From the NCBI GenBank assembly GCA_012270995.1, contig JAAXHG010000091.1, forward strand, positions 1 through 62,164: a DNA stretch of 62,164 nucleotides, written 5' to 3'. The translations under genes and the position numbers were made by a program. This document shows positions 41,393 to 50,807 of the stretch, one piece after another. The number at the start of each line of letters is the position of its first letter. Position 1 is the first letter of the stretch. A model generated the notes under the pieces. That model had not been told where the DNA came from, did no database searches, and worked only from the letters and a program-made list of their open reading frames with translations. The DNA is from Vicinamibacteraceae bacterium. Lineage in GTDB: Bacteria; Acidobacteriota; Thermoanaerobaculia; Multivoradales; Multivoraceae.

Positions 41393-42870
41393 GGCAGCGG
41401 CATCTGCTCGCTTTCGACCTCGCGCGCCTGGTCGAAAGCGGCGACCTGTTCGTCGGTGCGGACCTGCTCGAGCCAGAAGACGCCGTCGAACTCGGCGCTG
41501 TTGCCGCGCGTGCCGGCGAAGTCGACGTCGCCGTCGCCGTCCATGTCGCGGGCGACGAGGCTGTCGAACATGCCGCGCTTGCGCCGCGAGATGTCGTGCC
41601 GGGGCCACTCGCCGCCCAGGTCGCCCGTGTTCTCGAACCAGGCGAGCCTTCCCAGCGGCGTATGCGGCTGGACTTCCTGGTCGGCGGCCCGGCCGCTGCG
41701 GCTGTAGGCCCCGGTCATGACGTCCGGATCGCCGTCTCCGTCGATGTCGGCGAAGGCGAAGCCGACCAGGTTGTCCGGGGTCAGGTGCCCGATCGGCCGC
41801 AACTGCCAGGTGTCGCCAGGGTCGGCCGGTTGCTCCAGCCAAACCAGCACGCCGCCGAACTCGACCGTCGCCAGGTCCAGGCGGCCGTCGCCGGAGAGAT
41901 CGAGGAAGGCCATGTTGAAGCCGTTGAGCAGGGCGCCTGTCGTTGGCGCGTCGGGCGGCCGGACGGTATCGGCCGTGGTCGTCGTGCCTTCGATCCGGAT
42001 CGGGTGCTCCACGAGCGCGACGCCGCCGTCGCCCGCGCTCCGGTTCTCGAACCAGAAGATCCGCCCCTCGCCGGTCGATCCGCCCACGACATCGACATCA
42101 CCGTCCCCGTCGAGATCGACGGTCTGGGAGTTGATCGGCCAGATCACGCGGACGATCTCGTGCTCGATCCACTCTCCGGAGAGCGGGTCGGACGTGGTGT
42201 CGAACCAGGAGATCGCATGCTTGGCCGTGGTCTGCCGATCCGGGTTCTGGGCGCCCTTGTTCGGGGCGACGACCTCCGGCCGGCCGTCGCCGTCGAGGTC
42301 GCCGGTGAACACGCGGATGTAGGAACCCCGGTCCTTCGTCGCGGACGGGATCACCCTCGGCCAGCTCCCGCTGCGCAGGGCGGCGGCCGCCTCTGCCGTC
42401 GCCGTACCTGGATTCTCGAAGTAGATCAGGTGGGCCAGCTCGCAGGCAGCGACGACGTCGAGATCGCCGTCGCCGTCGAAGTCGGAGATCGCGACGTCCT
42501 CGGCGGCCGCGGCCTCGTTGCCTTCGGCGAGGGTGGCCAGATGCCACGTGTCCGGGTCGGGGCCGCCGAAGGCCAGCCGGACGTGGCCCTGGCCGACGCT
42601 GCCGTACTCGGTATCCGCTTCGTGGACGGAGACGATGTCGATGTGGCCGTCGCCGTCGAGGTCGCCCATCTCGAGTCCGTCGCCGCCGCGGATTGGCACG
42701 CCAGAGGTAGCCACGTCGTCGATGATGTGCTCGCGCCAGGAGATCCACTGGCCATCGGAAGACTGCGCGCGGGTGGGTGTGTCGGCGACGAGGTTCGAGG
42801 CGGGCGGCTCCGCGGTCCGGCAGGCCGGCAGCGCCATGGCAACGGCAGCGATGAGAGATACCGTTCTCAC
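41389..42870 (-). CDS. FG-GAP/VCBS-repeat lipoprotein
   Basis: This gene encodes 493 aa from a GTG that overlaps the DUF3604 stop (GTGA). The lipobox LPAC lies near residue 17. Seven calcium-binding FG-GAP loops are visible: DLDGDGHID, DFDGDGDLD, DLDGDGRPE, DLDGDGDVD, DLSGDGRLD, DIDGDGDPD and DMDGDGDVD, indicating a seven-bladed beta-propeller. It is anchored at the cell surface or in the periplasm. Tight coupling with the DUF3604 lipoprotein suggests the two act together. Partner and ligand unknown. Confidence 0.87.
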   Translation of the reverse strand: MRTVSLIAAVAMALPACRTAEPPASNLVADTPTRAQSSDGQWISWREHIIDDVATSGVPIRGGDGLEMGDLDGDGHIDIVSVHEADTEYGSVGQGHVRLAFGGPDPDTWHLATLAEGNEAAAAEDVAISDFDGDGDLDVVAACELAHLIYFENPGTATAEAAAALRSGSWPRVIPSATKDRGSYIRVFTGDLDGDGRPEVVAPNKGAQNPDRQTTAKHAISWFDTTSDPLSGEWIEHEIVRVIWPINSQTVDLDGDGDVDVVGGSTGEGRIFWFENRSAGDGGVALVEHPIRIEGTTTTADTVRPPDAPTTGALLNGFNMAFLDLSGDGRLDLATVEFGGVLVWLEQPADPGDTWQLRPIGHLTPDNLVGFAFADIDGDGDPDVMTGAYSRSGRAADQEVQPHTPLGRLAWFENTGDLGGEWPRHDISRRKRGMFDSLVARDMDGDGDVDFAGTRGNSAEFDGVFWLEQVRTDEQVAAFDQAREVESEQMPLP

Positions 42871-44726
42871 GGCCGGTACCAGATCGGCGAGGACCAGGCG
42901 CGTTCCTGGATCGTCGGCTGCAGGTCGGCCCGAGGCTCGACGCCTGCCCGGATCGCGTCCCAGGTCGACCAGCGGCAGGTCGGGTTCTCGAGCACCCGCA
43001 GGTAGTAGACCGCCCGCTGGCCGGGGTCGAACTCCGGGTCCTCGAACACGGCGCGAAGTTCGGCCGCGCCGAGGCCCTCGGAGATGCTGCAGTCGGACAG
43101 GTCGACCATGGCGCCGTTGTCGGGGCAGCGCGGAGGATCGCCGGTGGGCGTGCCGCCATCGGAGCACGCGACGTCAAGGAGCTTCTCGTGCGCCTCGCCG
43201 TCCGCGACCCAGCCCTTGACGAGCTGCAGGCGCTGCAGGCCGGCGCTCTCCGGGTCGCCCGACGCCCAGAGCAGCAGTTTCGGAGCGCGGTCGCCGTCGG
43301 CGAGCAGGTCGCCGCCCATCGCCACGCCCTGCTCGTAGGCCTTCGTGATCATCTCGGGGTCGTCGGCCAGACCCTCATCGAAGTCGTAGCCGGCGAAGAA
43401 CCGTACCTGGATCCGCGGGCCCGTCGTCGCGAACGTCTCCTTGCGGCGGAACGCGTCGTAGATCGAGTCGCGGGTGTTGTCTTCGGCCCAGGCGCCGGTC
43501 AGACCGGCGGCGCCCCAGTTGTGGAAGTAGGTCTGGGCGTAGGCCGGGGAACCGTCCTCGTTGGGCTCGTCGAGCGGCACCGAGCCGCGCAGTTGCGGCG
43601 TGGCGTCCCGGTTGCCGACCTTGCCGTGGAAATCGTCCTCGTCCGGCGTGCCGCCGGCGTTGTGGGTGTCGGTGGCGCCGACCATGCCGAAGCGGAAGGG
43701 ATTGAAGCCCTCGGTTTCTTCGAGCAGCAACCCGTCGAGATACGCCGTGCGCACGTAGCTCCCCCGGGGCTCGCTGTAGAGCGTGGTGGAAATGCGGTGG
43801 GGCATGATCTCGAAGTCCGCCCACTCGTCGTTCGGCGACAGCAGCGGATGGACTTCGGACGTGCCCTTGACCTGGGTCACCTCGACGATGGGTTCGTTGC
43901 GCATCCGGGTCTCGGCGTACTCGGCGTTGAGCGGGTCGCCGCCGAAGGTCAACAGGCTGAACATATGGCCGTTGCTGCCGTTCGAGTTGTGGGGGATGGC
44001 AAGCGCTTCGACGCCTTCGGATCGGAGACCGTCGAGCCAGGCCCACAGATCCTCGGGGTTGCCCGAGTCCATCGCCGTGAACGGCACCTCCGGGGCCTCG
44101 CTGCCGCGGAAGATCACGTTGCGGTGGAGGTTGCCCTGGTCGGCGGCGGTGGTGGTGTACTCGTAGCCGATGAAGGTGGTGAAGGCGCCGGGGTCGTTGT
44201 GCCGCTCGGCCGACTCGACGATGCGCCGCCAGGCGGAGCGGTTCGCCTCGCTGCCGTCGATTTCGTGGAACTCGCCGCCGCGGTAGGCCCGGAGTCCGCG
44301 CTGGAATCCCTCGGCGGGCCCGAGTTCGCGCAGTTCCCTGGCCAGCGGGACGTCGTACAGGGGGTTGTCCGGGTCGTCCATCGCCGGCAGCACGCCGAGC
44401 AGGATGCCGTGGTCGGTGACCGCCTGAAAGTCCAGCGGACGCCGGAGCTGCATCGTGTGACCGGCGGGGTGGACGAGGGGCTCGCCGCGGGCGTAGCGGT
44501 AGGCGTCGTCCGGGGTGGCCCGCACGTCGAAGATGTAGGCGTCCATCGAGAAGCGGGTGTGGACGTGCAGGTCGCCGAAGTAGGCGTTGCGCAGGGGATT
44601 CGGAGCCGGGCGCTCGGTGGGGTCGGGGTCGCCGCCTTCACCGGCGGCGTCGCCGGCCGACCCGCCGCAGCCGGCGACCAGTGCCGGGAGAAGGAAGGCG
44701 AGGACTCGAAGGGGTACCCGTCTCAT
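42867..44726 (-). CDS. DUF3604 lipoprotein, second copy
   Basis: This gene encodes 619 aa with a clear lipobox LVAGC and GGGAGA before the ATG. The DUF3604 core is YFGDLHVHTRFSMDAYIFDV, LDFQAVTDHGILLGVLPAM, GNLHRNVIFRGSEAPEVPF, KGTSEVHPLLSPNDEWADFE and MVGATDTHNAGGTP, ending NPTCRWSTWDAIRAGVEP then SSPIWYRP. It shares most of these blocks with the copy at 33.5 kb, including the C-terminal Cys-containing segment, so the two are paralogues. It is coupled to the FG-GAP gene by a GTGA overlap. Activity unproven. Confidence 0.88.
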   Translation of the reverse strand: MRRVPLRVLAFLLPALVAGCGGSAGDAAGEGGDPDPTERPAPNPLRNAYFGDLHVHTRFSMDAYIFDVRATPDDAYRYARGEPLVHPAGHTMQLRRPLDFQAVTDHGILLGVLPAMDDPDNPLYDVPLARELRELGPAEGFQRGLRAYRGGEFHEIDGSEANRSAWRRIVESAERHNDPGAFTTFIGYEYTTTAADQGNLHRNVIFRGSEAPEVPFTAMDSGNPEDLWAWLDGLRSEGVEALAIPHNSNGSNGHMFSLLTFGGDPLNAEYAETRMRNEPIVEVTQVKGTSEVHPLLSPNDEWADFEIMPHRISTTLYSEPRGSYVRTAYLDGLLLEETEGFNPFRFGMVGATDTHNAGGTPDEDDFHGKVGNRDATPQLRGSVPLDEPNEDGSPAYAQTYFHNWGAAGLTGAWAEDNTRDSIYDAFRRKETFATTGPRIQVRFFAGYDFDEGLADDPEMITKAYEQGVAMGGDLLADGDRAPKLLLWASGDPESAGLQRLQLVKGWVADGEAHEKLLDVACSDGGTPTGDPPRCPDNGAMVDLSDCSISEGLGAAELRAVFEDPEFDPGQRAVYYLRVLENPTCRWSTWDAIRAGVEPRADLQPTIQERAWSSPIWYRP

Positions 44727-44853
44727 GGCTGCGTCTCCCTAACGTAGTTGGGGGTAGAATGCGGAGTCTACCCATGGAAGTGCATGGAAACCGTGGCAGC
44801 AAGGTCATCTGCCTGGTGCCGCCGGGTCCGCGGGACCGGATCGCGCGGTTTTC

Positions 44854-45657
44854 CTGAGCACTGGGAGACCCGGTTCATCACAACAACAACGCCTAGGCAT
44901 GACCGGCGGCCAGATGGGCCCGACGACGACCAAGGAGGTGCCGACGACGACCTTCCAGGGCGGCCGCGACGAGGAGGTCATGGGCTATCCGATGGACATC
45001 ATCAGGACGCTGGCGCACTTCGCCGGCGTCGTCTACGCGGGGCGTTGCAGCACTGACGTCGGGCGTCCGCTATCGGGAGGCGAGCCGGATGATCCGGCGC
45101 GCGTTCGAGATTCACCTCGCCGGCATCAAGGGCATGAAGGTGATCGACTGCCTCGGCAACTGCAAGGCTACACGGCCGCCGCCAAGGGCTGGCACATGGC
45201 CTACACCTCCGACTACAACCCGGAGACCCGCGGCGGCCTGGTGGAGGGGACGGTCGTCCTCTCGAGCGACGAACCGATCGACAACGCGGTGATCGAGTCG
45301 TACACGGCGGTGATGGCATTCGACCACGTCGGCTACCTGTCCTACGGCCCCGGTGTCGAGCCCGGCGGGCTCATCCTGTGGGACAGCTCGCGGGTCAGGA
45401 ACCCGCCGCCGCTCGAAGGCGTCCGCTCGTACGGCGTGCCGGTGTTCCAGTTGGCCCGCGACGGCGGCGCGCCGGGCCTGGCCAACATGGGCATGCTTGG
45501 CCTGTACAATCTCATTGCCGGCCACTTCACGATCGACGAGCTGCTCGCCGGCATGAAGGACTACCTGCCGGTATGGCGTCACAAGCTGCTGCCGGGCAAC
45601 CGGGCAGTGCTGGAGGCCGTGTCACGGATCGATCCCGAGCAGTACCGTGTTGCCTGA
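44854..45657 (+). pseudogene. 2-oxoacid:ferredoxin oxidoreductase beta-gamma remnant (KorB-KorG)
   Basis: HHNNNA (44876-44893) followed after a one-base loss by YGMTGGQMGPTTT-like sequence is the TPP-site region of a beta subunit; GCC TAC GGC has become GCC TAG GC. The frame then gives DEEVMGYPMDIIRTLAHFAG and shifts again to REASRMIRRAFEIHLAGIKG with CLGNC. It is then joined to a gamma subunit (YTSDYNPETRGGLVEGTVVL, GLANMGMLGLYNLIAG) that runs intact to 45657. The beta N-terminus and gamma N-terminus are gone. A TAGAAT at 44755-44760 may be a relic promoter. Confidence 0.75.
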
Positions 45658-45664
45658 GAGACCC

Positions 45665-47137
45665 ATGACGCGACTCCTCATCGTGGCGGCGGCCCTCGGC
45701 GCCGCACTCGGCTGCGCACCCGACCCCACCGCCGAGCCGGCGCAGCGGCCGCCCAACGTCGTCTTCATCCTCGCCGACGACCTCGGCTACGGCGACGTCG
45801 GCATCTACGGCAGCGAGATCATTGACACCCCGAACATCGACGACCTGGCCCGCGGCGGCGTCCGGTTCGAGGCCGGCTACGTCACCGCGGCCGTCTGCAG
45901 CCCGTCCCGGGCCGGCCTGATGACCGGCCGCTACCCGCAGCGGCAGGGCTACGAGTTCAACCCGTCGGGCCGGGACTACGGCCTGAACCTGGACGAGACG
46001 ACGCTGGCCGAGGTCATGCGCTCCGCCGGTTACGCGACCGGCGCCGTCGGCAAGTGGCAACTGGGCTGGGGCGACGGCAAGCACCCGCTCGACCGTGGCT
46101 TCGACGAGTTCTTCGGCATGCAGAGCGGCTCGATCTACATCGAGCCGTCGACCGAAGGCGTGGAGAACTGGAGTCCGCTGTCGCTTCCCGAGGTGCGCGC
46201 TCGTCCGATCTTCCGCGGCCGGGAGGTCGTCGAGGAGACCGAGTACCTGACGGAGGTCTTCACCCGCGAGGCGCTCGACTTCATCGACCGGCACCACGAC
46301 CGGCCCTTCTTTCTCTACCTCGCCCACTACGCTCCGCACACCCCGCTGCAGGCGACGGCGAAGTACCTCGACCGCTACCGGCACATCGAGGATCCGAGGG
46401 TGCGCATCTTCGCGGCCATGGTCTCGGCGGTCGACGACAGCGTCGGCGAGGTCCGGGCCCGGCTGCGGGAGCACGGCGTCGAGGACGACACCTTGATCGT
46501 GTTCCTCTCCGACAACGGCTGCGCCTTCTACCTCCAGGGCGGGTGCACCAACGGTCCGCTCAGCGGCGGCAAGCGCTGGTTCTTCGAGGGCGGCATCCGC
46601 GTGCCCTTCCTGCTGAACTGGCCGGCCGGGGTGGATCCGGGCCAGGTCTACCGGCCGGCGGTGTCGTCGCTCGATCTGTTGCCCACGATGGCGGCGGCCG
46701 CCAGCGCTTCACTTCGCGAGAAGCCGCTCGACGGCGTCGATCTCCTTCCCTACCTGCGCGGCGAGATCGACGGTGTTCCCCACGAGGCCCTGTTCTGGCG
46801 AGCCGGCCCGAACCGCGCCGTCCGCCGCGGCGACTGGAAGCTCTGGCAGGTCAACCGCGCCTCGAAGGAGCAGGCCGCCTCGCTCCCGCTGCTAGGCATG
46901 CTGTTCCCGGACTGGGAAGCGCCCCACGGGTCGCCGCTCGGCCAGTTGAACCGGCTGCACGACCTGGAGAACGACCTCGGCGAGCGGATTCCGCTCGCCG
47001 ACGACGAGCCGGACGTACTCGACGAACTCCGGCGCGCCCTCGACGCCTGGGAGAGCGAACTCGTCGAGCCTCGATGGTGGAGCAACCGGGGCACCGCGGG
47101 CATGGTCGACGACGAGGCGATCGAACTCATCTTCTGA
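45665..47137 (+). CDS. Sulfatase (FGly type) lipoprotein
   Basis: This gene encodes 490 aa from the ATG at 45665. The lipobox ALGC lies near residue 16. Metal-site N-terminus VVFILADDLGYGDVGIYG is followed by the formylglycine motif CSPSRAGLMTGRYP with Cys near residue 78. GKWQLGWGDGKHPLDRGFD, PFFLYLAHYAPHTP and VFLSDNGC complete the active site. It hydrolyses sulfate esters, probably of glycans, in the periplasm or at the surface. No anaerobic or aerobic sulfatase-maturing enzyme is seen here. Its last 11 bases overlap the end of the convergent gene at 47127. Confidence 0.92.
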   Translation: MTRLLIVAAALGAALGCAPDPTAEPAQRPPNVVFILADDLGYGDVGIYGSEIIDTPNIDDLARGGVRFEAGYVTAAVCSPSRAGLMTGRYPQRQGYEFNPSGRDYGLNLDETTLAEVMRSAGYATGAVGKWQLGWGDGKHPLDRGFDEFFGMQSGSIYIEPSTEGVENWSPLSLPEVRARPIFRGREVVEETEYLTEVFTREALDFIDRHHDRPFFLYLAHYAPHTPLQATAKYLDRYRHIEDPRVRIFAAMVSAVDDSVGEVRARLREHGVEDDTLIVFLSDNGCAFYLQGGCTNGPLSGGKRWFFEGGIRVPFLLNWPAGVDPGQVYRPAVSSLDLLPTMAAAASASLREKPLDGVDLLPYLRGEIDGVPHEALFWRAGPNRAVRRGDWKLWQVNRASKEQAASLPLLGMLFPDWEAPHGSPLGQLNRLHDLENDLGERIPLADDEPDVLDELRRALDAWESELVEPRWWSNRGTAGMVDDEAIELIF

Positions 47138-48479
47138 CACTGGGCACCGGACGGTCGAAGTCGATCCGCTCCACGTCGACCCACGGTACGTACTCGGCGC
47201 TCTCGCCGCCGCCTTCGAGAATCAGGACGCCGGCATTCCCTTCGCCGAGGTCCCCGGCGCACTCGAGTGTCAGGGTCTCGCCGCCCTGGAGCGTCACGCC
47301 GGCGTGCCGGCCGTCGCCGCAGCCCTCCCGGACCGGAAGCGCGATGGACGCGACCAGGCCGAAGGGGATCGTGTAGTCCACGCCGCCGGCGGGCGCGTCG
47401 AGGGTCTCGGTCGTTTCGCTCTCGTCGAGGTCGAAGACCAGCCGGCCGGCGAGGGTGCTGCCCGTTCGGGTGGTGACGGAACCTGAGAGCGACCGCCCCG
47501 GGGGAAAGTCGTCGTAGGCGGGGCCGCTGCCGTCGGGCGCGCTGAAGTCGAGGCGTTCGAAAGCCTCCCACGCGACGAGCACCCGGCCGTAGCGCGGGTC
47601 GTCGACGTAGACCCCGCGATTGCCGCGGCCGACGGCGCGTGTGCCGGACAGCATGACCTCGCCGCCGTCGAGCAGCGTCACCAGCGCGCTGTCGGCCGAG
47701 TCGCGCGCGATCGCGCGGATGGCGTCGAACCGCAGGCTGAGCTCCCCGTCGGCGGTCCGACCCTGAAGCTCGTCGGCGCCGACGCTCGACCGCCGGTCCC
47801 ACTGGACGAAGCCGGTGAAGGTTCCCCGCGGTGTGCGCACCGTGCCGTGCAGCCGGTCCGGAGTGGTTCCAAGGTCGGCTGTCGGGAGGAGTTCGATGGC
47901 GCGGATCCGGCGTTCGCCGAGGTCGACGACGCCGTGGCGGTCGTCCCACACGCGGACGCCGTCGGCGAAGTCGTCGGCATCGAAGCGGTTGAGGACGAAC
48001 CCGGTCCCGCTCTTGAGCGTCACCAGGAGTTCGCGCCCGCTCGGTTCGACGCGCCGGATGTCGCCGAAGCGCGCCATGAACGGCCGGCCCAGGTCGAGCC
48101 GGCGCTCCCGCCGGGCGATCTCGACGCCGAGGACGGTGAAGGGCCGACTCTCCGTCAGCCGCTCGGGCGGCACGTCCACGGCCCAGGGGTTCTCTTCCTT
48201 GAAGCCGTTGAAGTAGTCGCCCCAGAATGCCTCCTCGTCGCCGCCGAAGCGAAGCCGCCCTTCGTAGGCGGCGCCGTTCCTGGTGGTGACGCGGCCGTAG
48301 AGGAAGCCCTGGTGGGCCTTCGCCGACGTCGCGGGTGAGCGGGGAGTCGCGGGCGCGGTAGCGGCGTCAGCGTCGACGTTCAGGTTTCGCAGCAAACGGG
48401 CCGCGACGAGGCCAAGAGCCACGAGGAGGGCGAACAGCAAGAGCGCGGCAGTGCCGCCAGCGATCCTGGCTCTGGTCAT
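47127..48479 (-). CDS. Membrane-anchored beta-rich protein, unknown
   Basis: This gene encodes 450 aa from the ATG at 48479. One N-terminal membrane helix (about residues 8-27) is followed by an extracytoplasmic domain with repeated short beta-motifs: GRVTTRNGAAYEGRLRFGG, GTVRTPRGTFTGFVQWDRR, GSVTTRTGSTLAGRLVFDLD. These three look like internal repeats of one module (G-x-V-T-T-R-x-G-x-x-x-x-G-x-L). I do not recognise a named family. It converges on the sulfatase, overlapping it by 11 bases, and lies downstream of an enolase-superfamily gene on the same strand. Confidence 0.65.
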   Translation of the reverse strand: MTRARIAGGTAALLLFALLVALGLVAARLLRNLNVDADAATAPATPRSPATSAKAHQGFLYGRVTTRNGAAYEGRLRFGGDEEAFWGDYFNGFKEENPWAVDVPPERLTESRPFTVLGVEIARRERRLDLGRPFMARFGDIRRVEPSGRELLVTLKSGTGFVLNRFDADDFADGVRVWDDRHGVVDLGERRIRAIELLPTADLGTTPDRLHGTVRTPRGTFTGFVQWDRRSSVGADELQGRTADGELSLRFDAIRAIARDSADSALVTLLDGGEVMLSGTRAVGRGNRGVYVDDPRYGRVLVAWEAFERLDFSAPDGSGPAYDDFPPGRSLSGSVTTRTGSTLAGRLVFDLDESETTETLDAPAGGVDYTIPFGLVASIALPVREGCGDGRHAGVTLQGGETLTLECAGDLGEGNAGVLILEGGGESAEYVPWVDVERIDFDRPVPSVRR

Positions 48480-48560
48480 TGGCGGAACATTCTCTCCAAA
48501 CCAGGGGCGGAGGCACCTCTGCAAGACTGACGATGTCGACCGGCCAGCGGTTACGGCGCT

Positions 48561-49712
48561 TCACGCGCGCTCGTCGTAGAACCGTTCTCCGAAGCTCTCC
48601 AGCTTGTCCTCGTCGATCACGACGCCGAGGCCGGGCCGTTGCGGCAGGTGGACGAAGCCGTCCCCGTCGATCTCGGTGGTTTCGGCGAGGAGCGCGTCGC
48701 GGCCTCCGGTGGTCCAGCCCGGCGGTTCGTACGGGAACTCGCACCACTCGCAGTTGGGGCTGGCGGCCATCAGGTGGAGGTTGGCGAGCAGGGCGAAGCC
48801 GTTGTTCCAGGTGTGGGCCGCGAAGGCCAGGCCGTTCGCCTCGCCGAGCGCGGCCACCTTGCGGCCGCCCGAAATGCCGCCGAAGAACATGGCGTCGGCC
48901 TGGAGGATGTCGAGGGACTGCTTCTCGACCAGGAGTCCGTACTCGTTGAGCCGCCAGTTCAGCTCGCCGCCGGCTAGCGGAATCGAGGTTCGCTGGCGAA
49001 GCTCGGCGAGCGCCGCGTAGTCGTTGCGGTCGAGGGGCTCTTCGATCCAGGTCATGCCGCAGGGCTCGATCGCTCCTGCGAACGCGGCCGCGATGTCCAC
49101 GTCCCACTTCGGCGGCGCGCCGGGAAGGAGCGAGAAGTGGAAGCCCTGGTTCGCGTCGACCATCAGCGCGAAGTCAGGTCCGGCTGCCTGGCGCGCCCGC
49201 TCGATGACCGCCACGTCGTCGTGCCAGTCCGGGTAGTGGGCGCGGAGTTTGACTGCCGAAAAGCCCTGCTCCTTCAGTTCGATCAGGTTCTCGGCCCGCT
49301 CTTCGGGCGATCGAAGCTCGGCGGTCGAAGCGTAGGCCCTCAGCTTGTCCGGGCCGCCTCCCAGCAGTTCGTAGACGGGCCTGCCCTTCACCTTGCCGGC
49401 GATGTCCCACAGCGCCGGTTCGAGCCAGGCCAGGCGGATACCCAGTGCCTCTCCGGCGCCGAGGACGCTGCCGAAGCCCTCGATGTCGAGCGGGTCACGG
49501 CCGAGAATGAACGGTCCCAGGGCGTCCCCGAGGCCGGCGTGAAACCGGCCCAGGGTCATCCCCGCCGATTCGCCGACGACGCCTTCGTCCGTCGTCATGC
49601 GGACGAAGGTCAACTCGTTGTGCGTCTGCCCGTGGCCGGGTTGCGCGGCGATGTGAAGAGGCGCCGGCAGCGGAGAAGCGACGTGGTACAGCTCGAGGCG
49701 ATCGATCCTCAC
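48561..49712 (-). CDS. Enolase-superfamily enzyme (mandelate racemase/muconate lactonizing)
   Basis: This gene encodes 383 aa from a GTG overlapping the esterase stop (GTGA). The N-terminal capping domain starts RIDRLELYHVASPLPAPLH. The barrel has KLRAHYPDWHDDVAVIER (KxR-type), LMVDANQGF (metal Asp), WIEEPLDRNDYAAL (metal Glu), AGGELNWRL (metal Glu) and AFAAHTWNNGFALLANLH (catalytic His region). This is the MR/D-galactarate-type subgroup of acid-sugar dehydratases or racemases. Substrate not readable. The final FYDERA is at the expected length. Confidence 0.87.
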   Translation of the reverse strand: MRIDRLELYHVASPLPAPLHIAAQPGHGQTHNELTFVRMTTDEGVVGESAGMTLGRFHAGLGDALGPFILGRDPLDIEGFGSVLGAGEALGIRLAWLEPALWDIAGKVKGRPVYELLGGGPDKLRAYASTAELRSPEERAENLIELKEQGFSAVKLRAHYPDWHDDVAVIERARQAAGPDFALMVDANQGFHFSLLPGAPPKWDVDIAAAFAGAIEPCGMTWIEEPLDRNDYAALAELRQRTSIPLAGGELNWRLNEYGLLVEKQSLDILQADAMFFGGISGGRKVAALGEANGLAFAAHTWNNGFALLANLHLMAASPNCEWCEFPYEPPGWTTGGRDALLAETTEIDGDGFVHLPQRPGLGVVIDEDKLESFGERFYDERA

Positions 49713-50722
49713 GGCGGCGCGTTTCGGAAGTCGACGGTCTCGTAGTCGAGTTGATTGGGCACGCGCGGTGCGTAGCGTCCGCTCTGCTTAGCTCCGGCCA
49801 GGTGGTTCTCGGCCTGCGGGTCGGGCCCCTCTGGACGCAGCGCGCGCTGGAAGAAGGCGAGCACGTTCCCAAGCCGGCGCGGGATCGAGCGCCCGGTGTG
49901 GGCGGCCCCCTGGATCAGGTGGTACTCGTGTGGGATCGCGGCGTCGAAGAGCAGCCGGTGGACGAGTTCAGCGCTGAGGTACGTCAGGTTGGCGTCCTCG
50001 TCACCGGCCTCGACCAGGAGCTTCAGGCCGGAGGCACGGAGCCGGTCGGCGTTGTCGATCACGATCGTCGGCGGGTGACGCGCCCGCCAGTACTCGATGT
50101 CGAAGGGGTTGCCGAAACGCTCGTGCAGGAACTGCATCGCGCCGGGACCGTAGGGCGTGAGGTCGAGGTCGGCGAAGGAGGCGACCGGAGGGAATCCCGG
50201 TTCGAGGGCCGCCGCGGCCGCGAACGTCTCGGGGTTGCGGAGGCCGATCCGGAGCGTGCCCTGACCTCCCGCGGAGCCGCCGCCGAGCACGGTGCCGGCC
50301 CGGTCCTGGGACACGTTGTAGTGGCTTCGGACATGGGGCAGCAGCTCCTGGAGGATGAAGGTCTCCCAGCTCTTCCCTCCGCCCTTCCAGTCGATGTAGT
50401 AGGAGCCGCCCGTGATCGGAGTGACGACCACGATGTGCTCGATCGTTCCCTCGTCCCAGGCACGTTCGAGATGGGGGCGAAGACGACGTTCCAGGTTGCC
50501 CTCGCCGCTGGAGCCGCCGTGAAGCCAGAGCAGGAGCGGGTACGGCTCGGTGCGTTCCGGGTCATAGGCCGGCGGCAGCAGGAGGTCGAACCGCGGCTCG
50601 CCGGGCACCAGCTCGCTGGCGAGGGCGTGGTTCGTCAGACTGGACTCCTGGGCGTGGCTCGCGGCGGCGACGGCCATGATGGCAAGCAAGGGGAGAGTGC
50701 TGATTCGTGGGGCTCGGCGCAT
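49709..50722 (-). CDS. Secreted alpha/beta-hydrolase esterase
   Basis: This gene encodes 337 aa with AAGGAGG before the ATG and a signal peptide ending near ASHAQE. The oxyanion region is LLLWLHGGSSGEGN, and the nucleophile elbow GGGSAGGQGTLRIGL places Ser in GxSxG. A later acid lies in LLVEAGDEDANLTY and the His in LIQGAAHTGRSIP. It resembles the esterase D/PHB depolymerase-like group. It is likely periplasmic or secreted and is coupled to the enolase-superfamily gene, suggesting both act on one substrate, perhaps an esterified sugar acid (inference). Confidence 0.83.
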   Translation of the reverse strand: MRRAPRISTLPLLAIMAVAAASHAQESSLTNHALASELVPGEPRFDLLLPPAYDPERTEPYPLLLWLHGGSSGEGNLERRLRPHLERAWDEGTIEHIVVVTPITGGSYYIDWKGGGKSWETFILQELLPHVRSHYNVSQDRAGTVLGGGSAGGQGTLRIGLRNPETFAAAAALEPGFPPVASFADLDLTPYGPGAMQFLHERFGNPFDIEYWRARHPPTIVIDNADRLRASGLKLLVEAGDEDANLTYLSAELVHRLLFDAAIPHEYHLIQGAAHTGRSIPRRLGNVLAFFQRALRPEGPDPQAENHLAGAKQSGRYAPRVPNQLDYETVDFRNAPP

Positions 50723-50807
50723 GACGGGCCTCCTTGCTCGTAACGGTGGTCTTATGAACGTAGGCTCTCCAGTTTACGCCTCGATTCCACGAGAGGGCCC
50801 CTCCCGG

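Noticed and set aside
50676..50807. Start of an intact acyl-CoA synthetase
   Set aside because: No adenylation motif exists upstream of 50808; the in-frame upstream residues are antisense to the esterase signal region.
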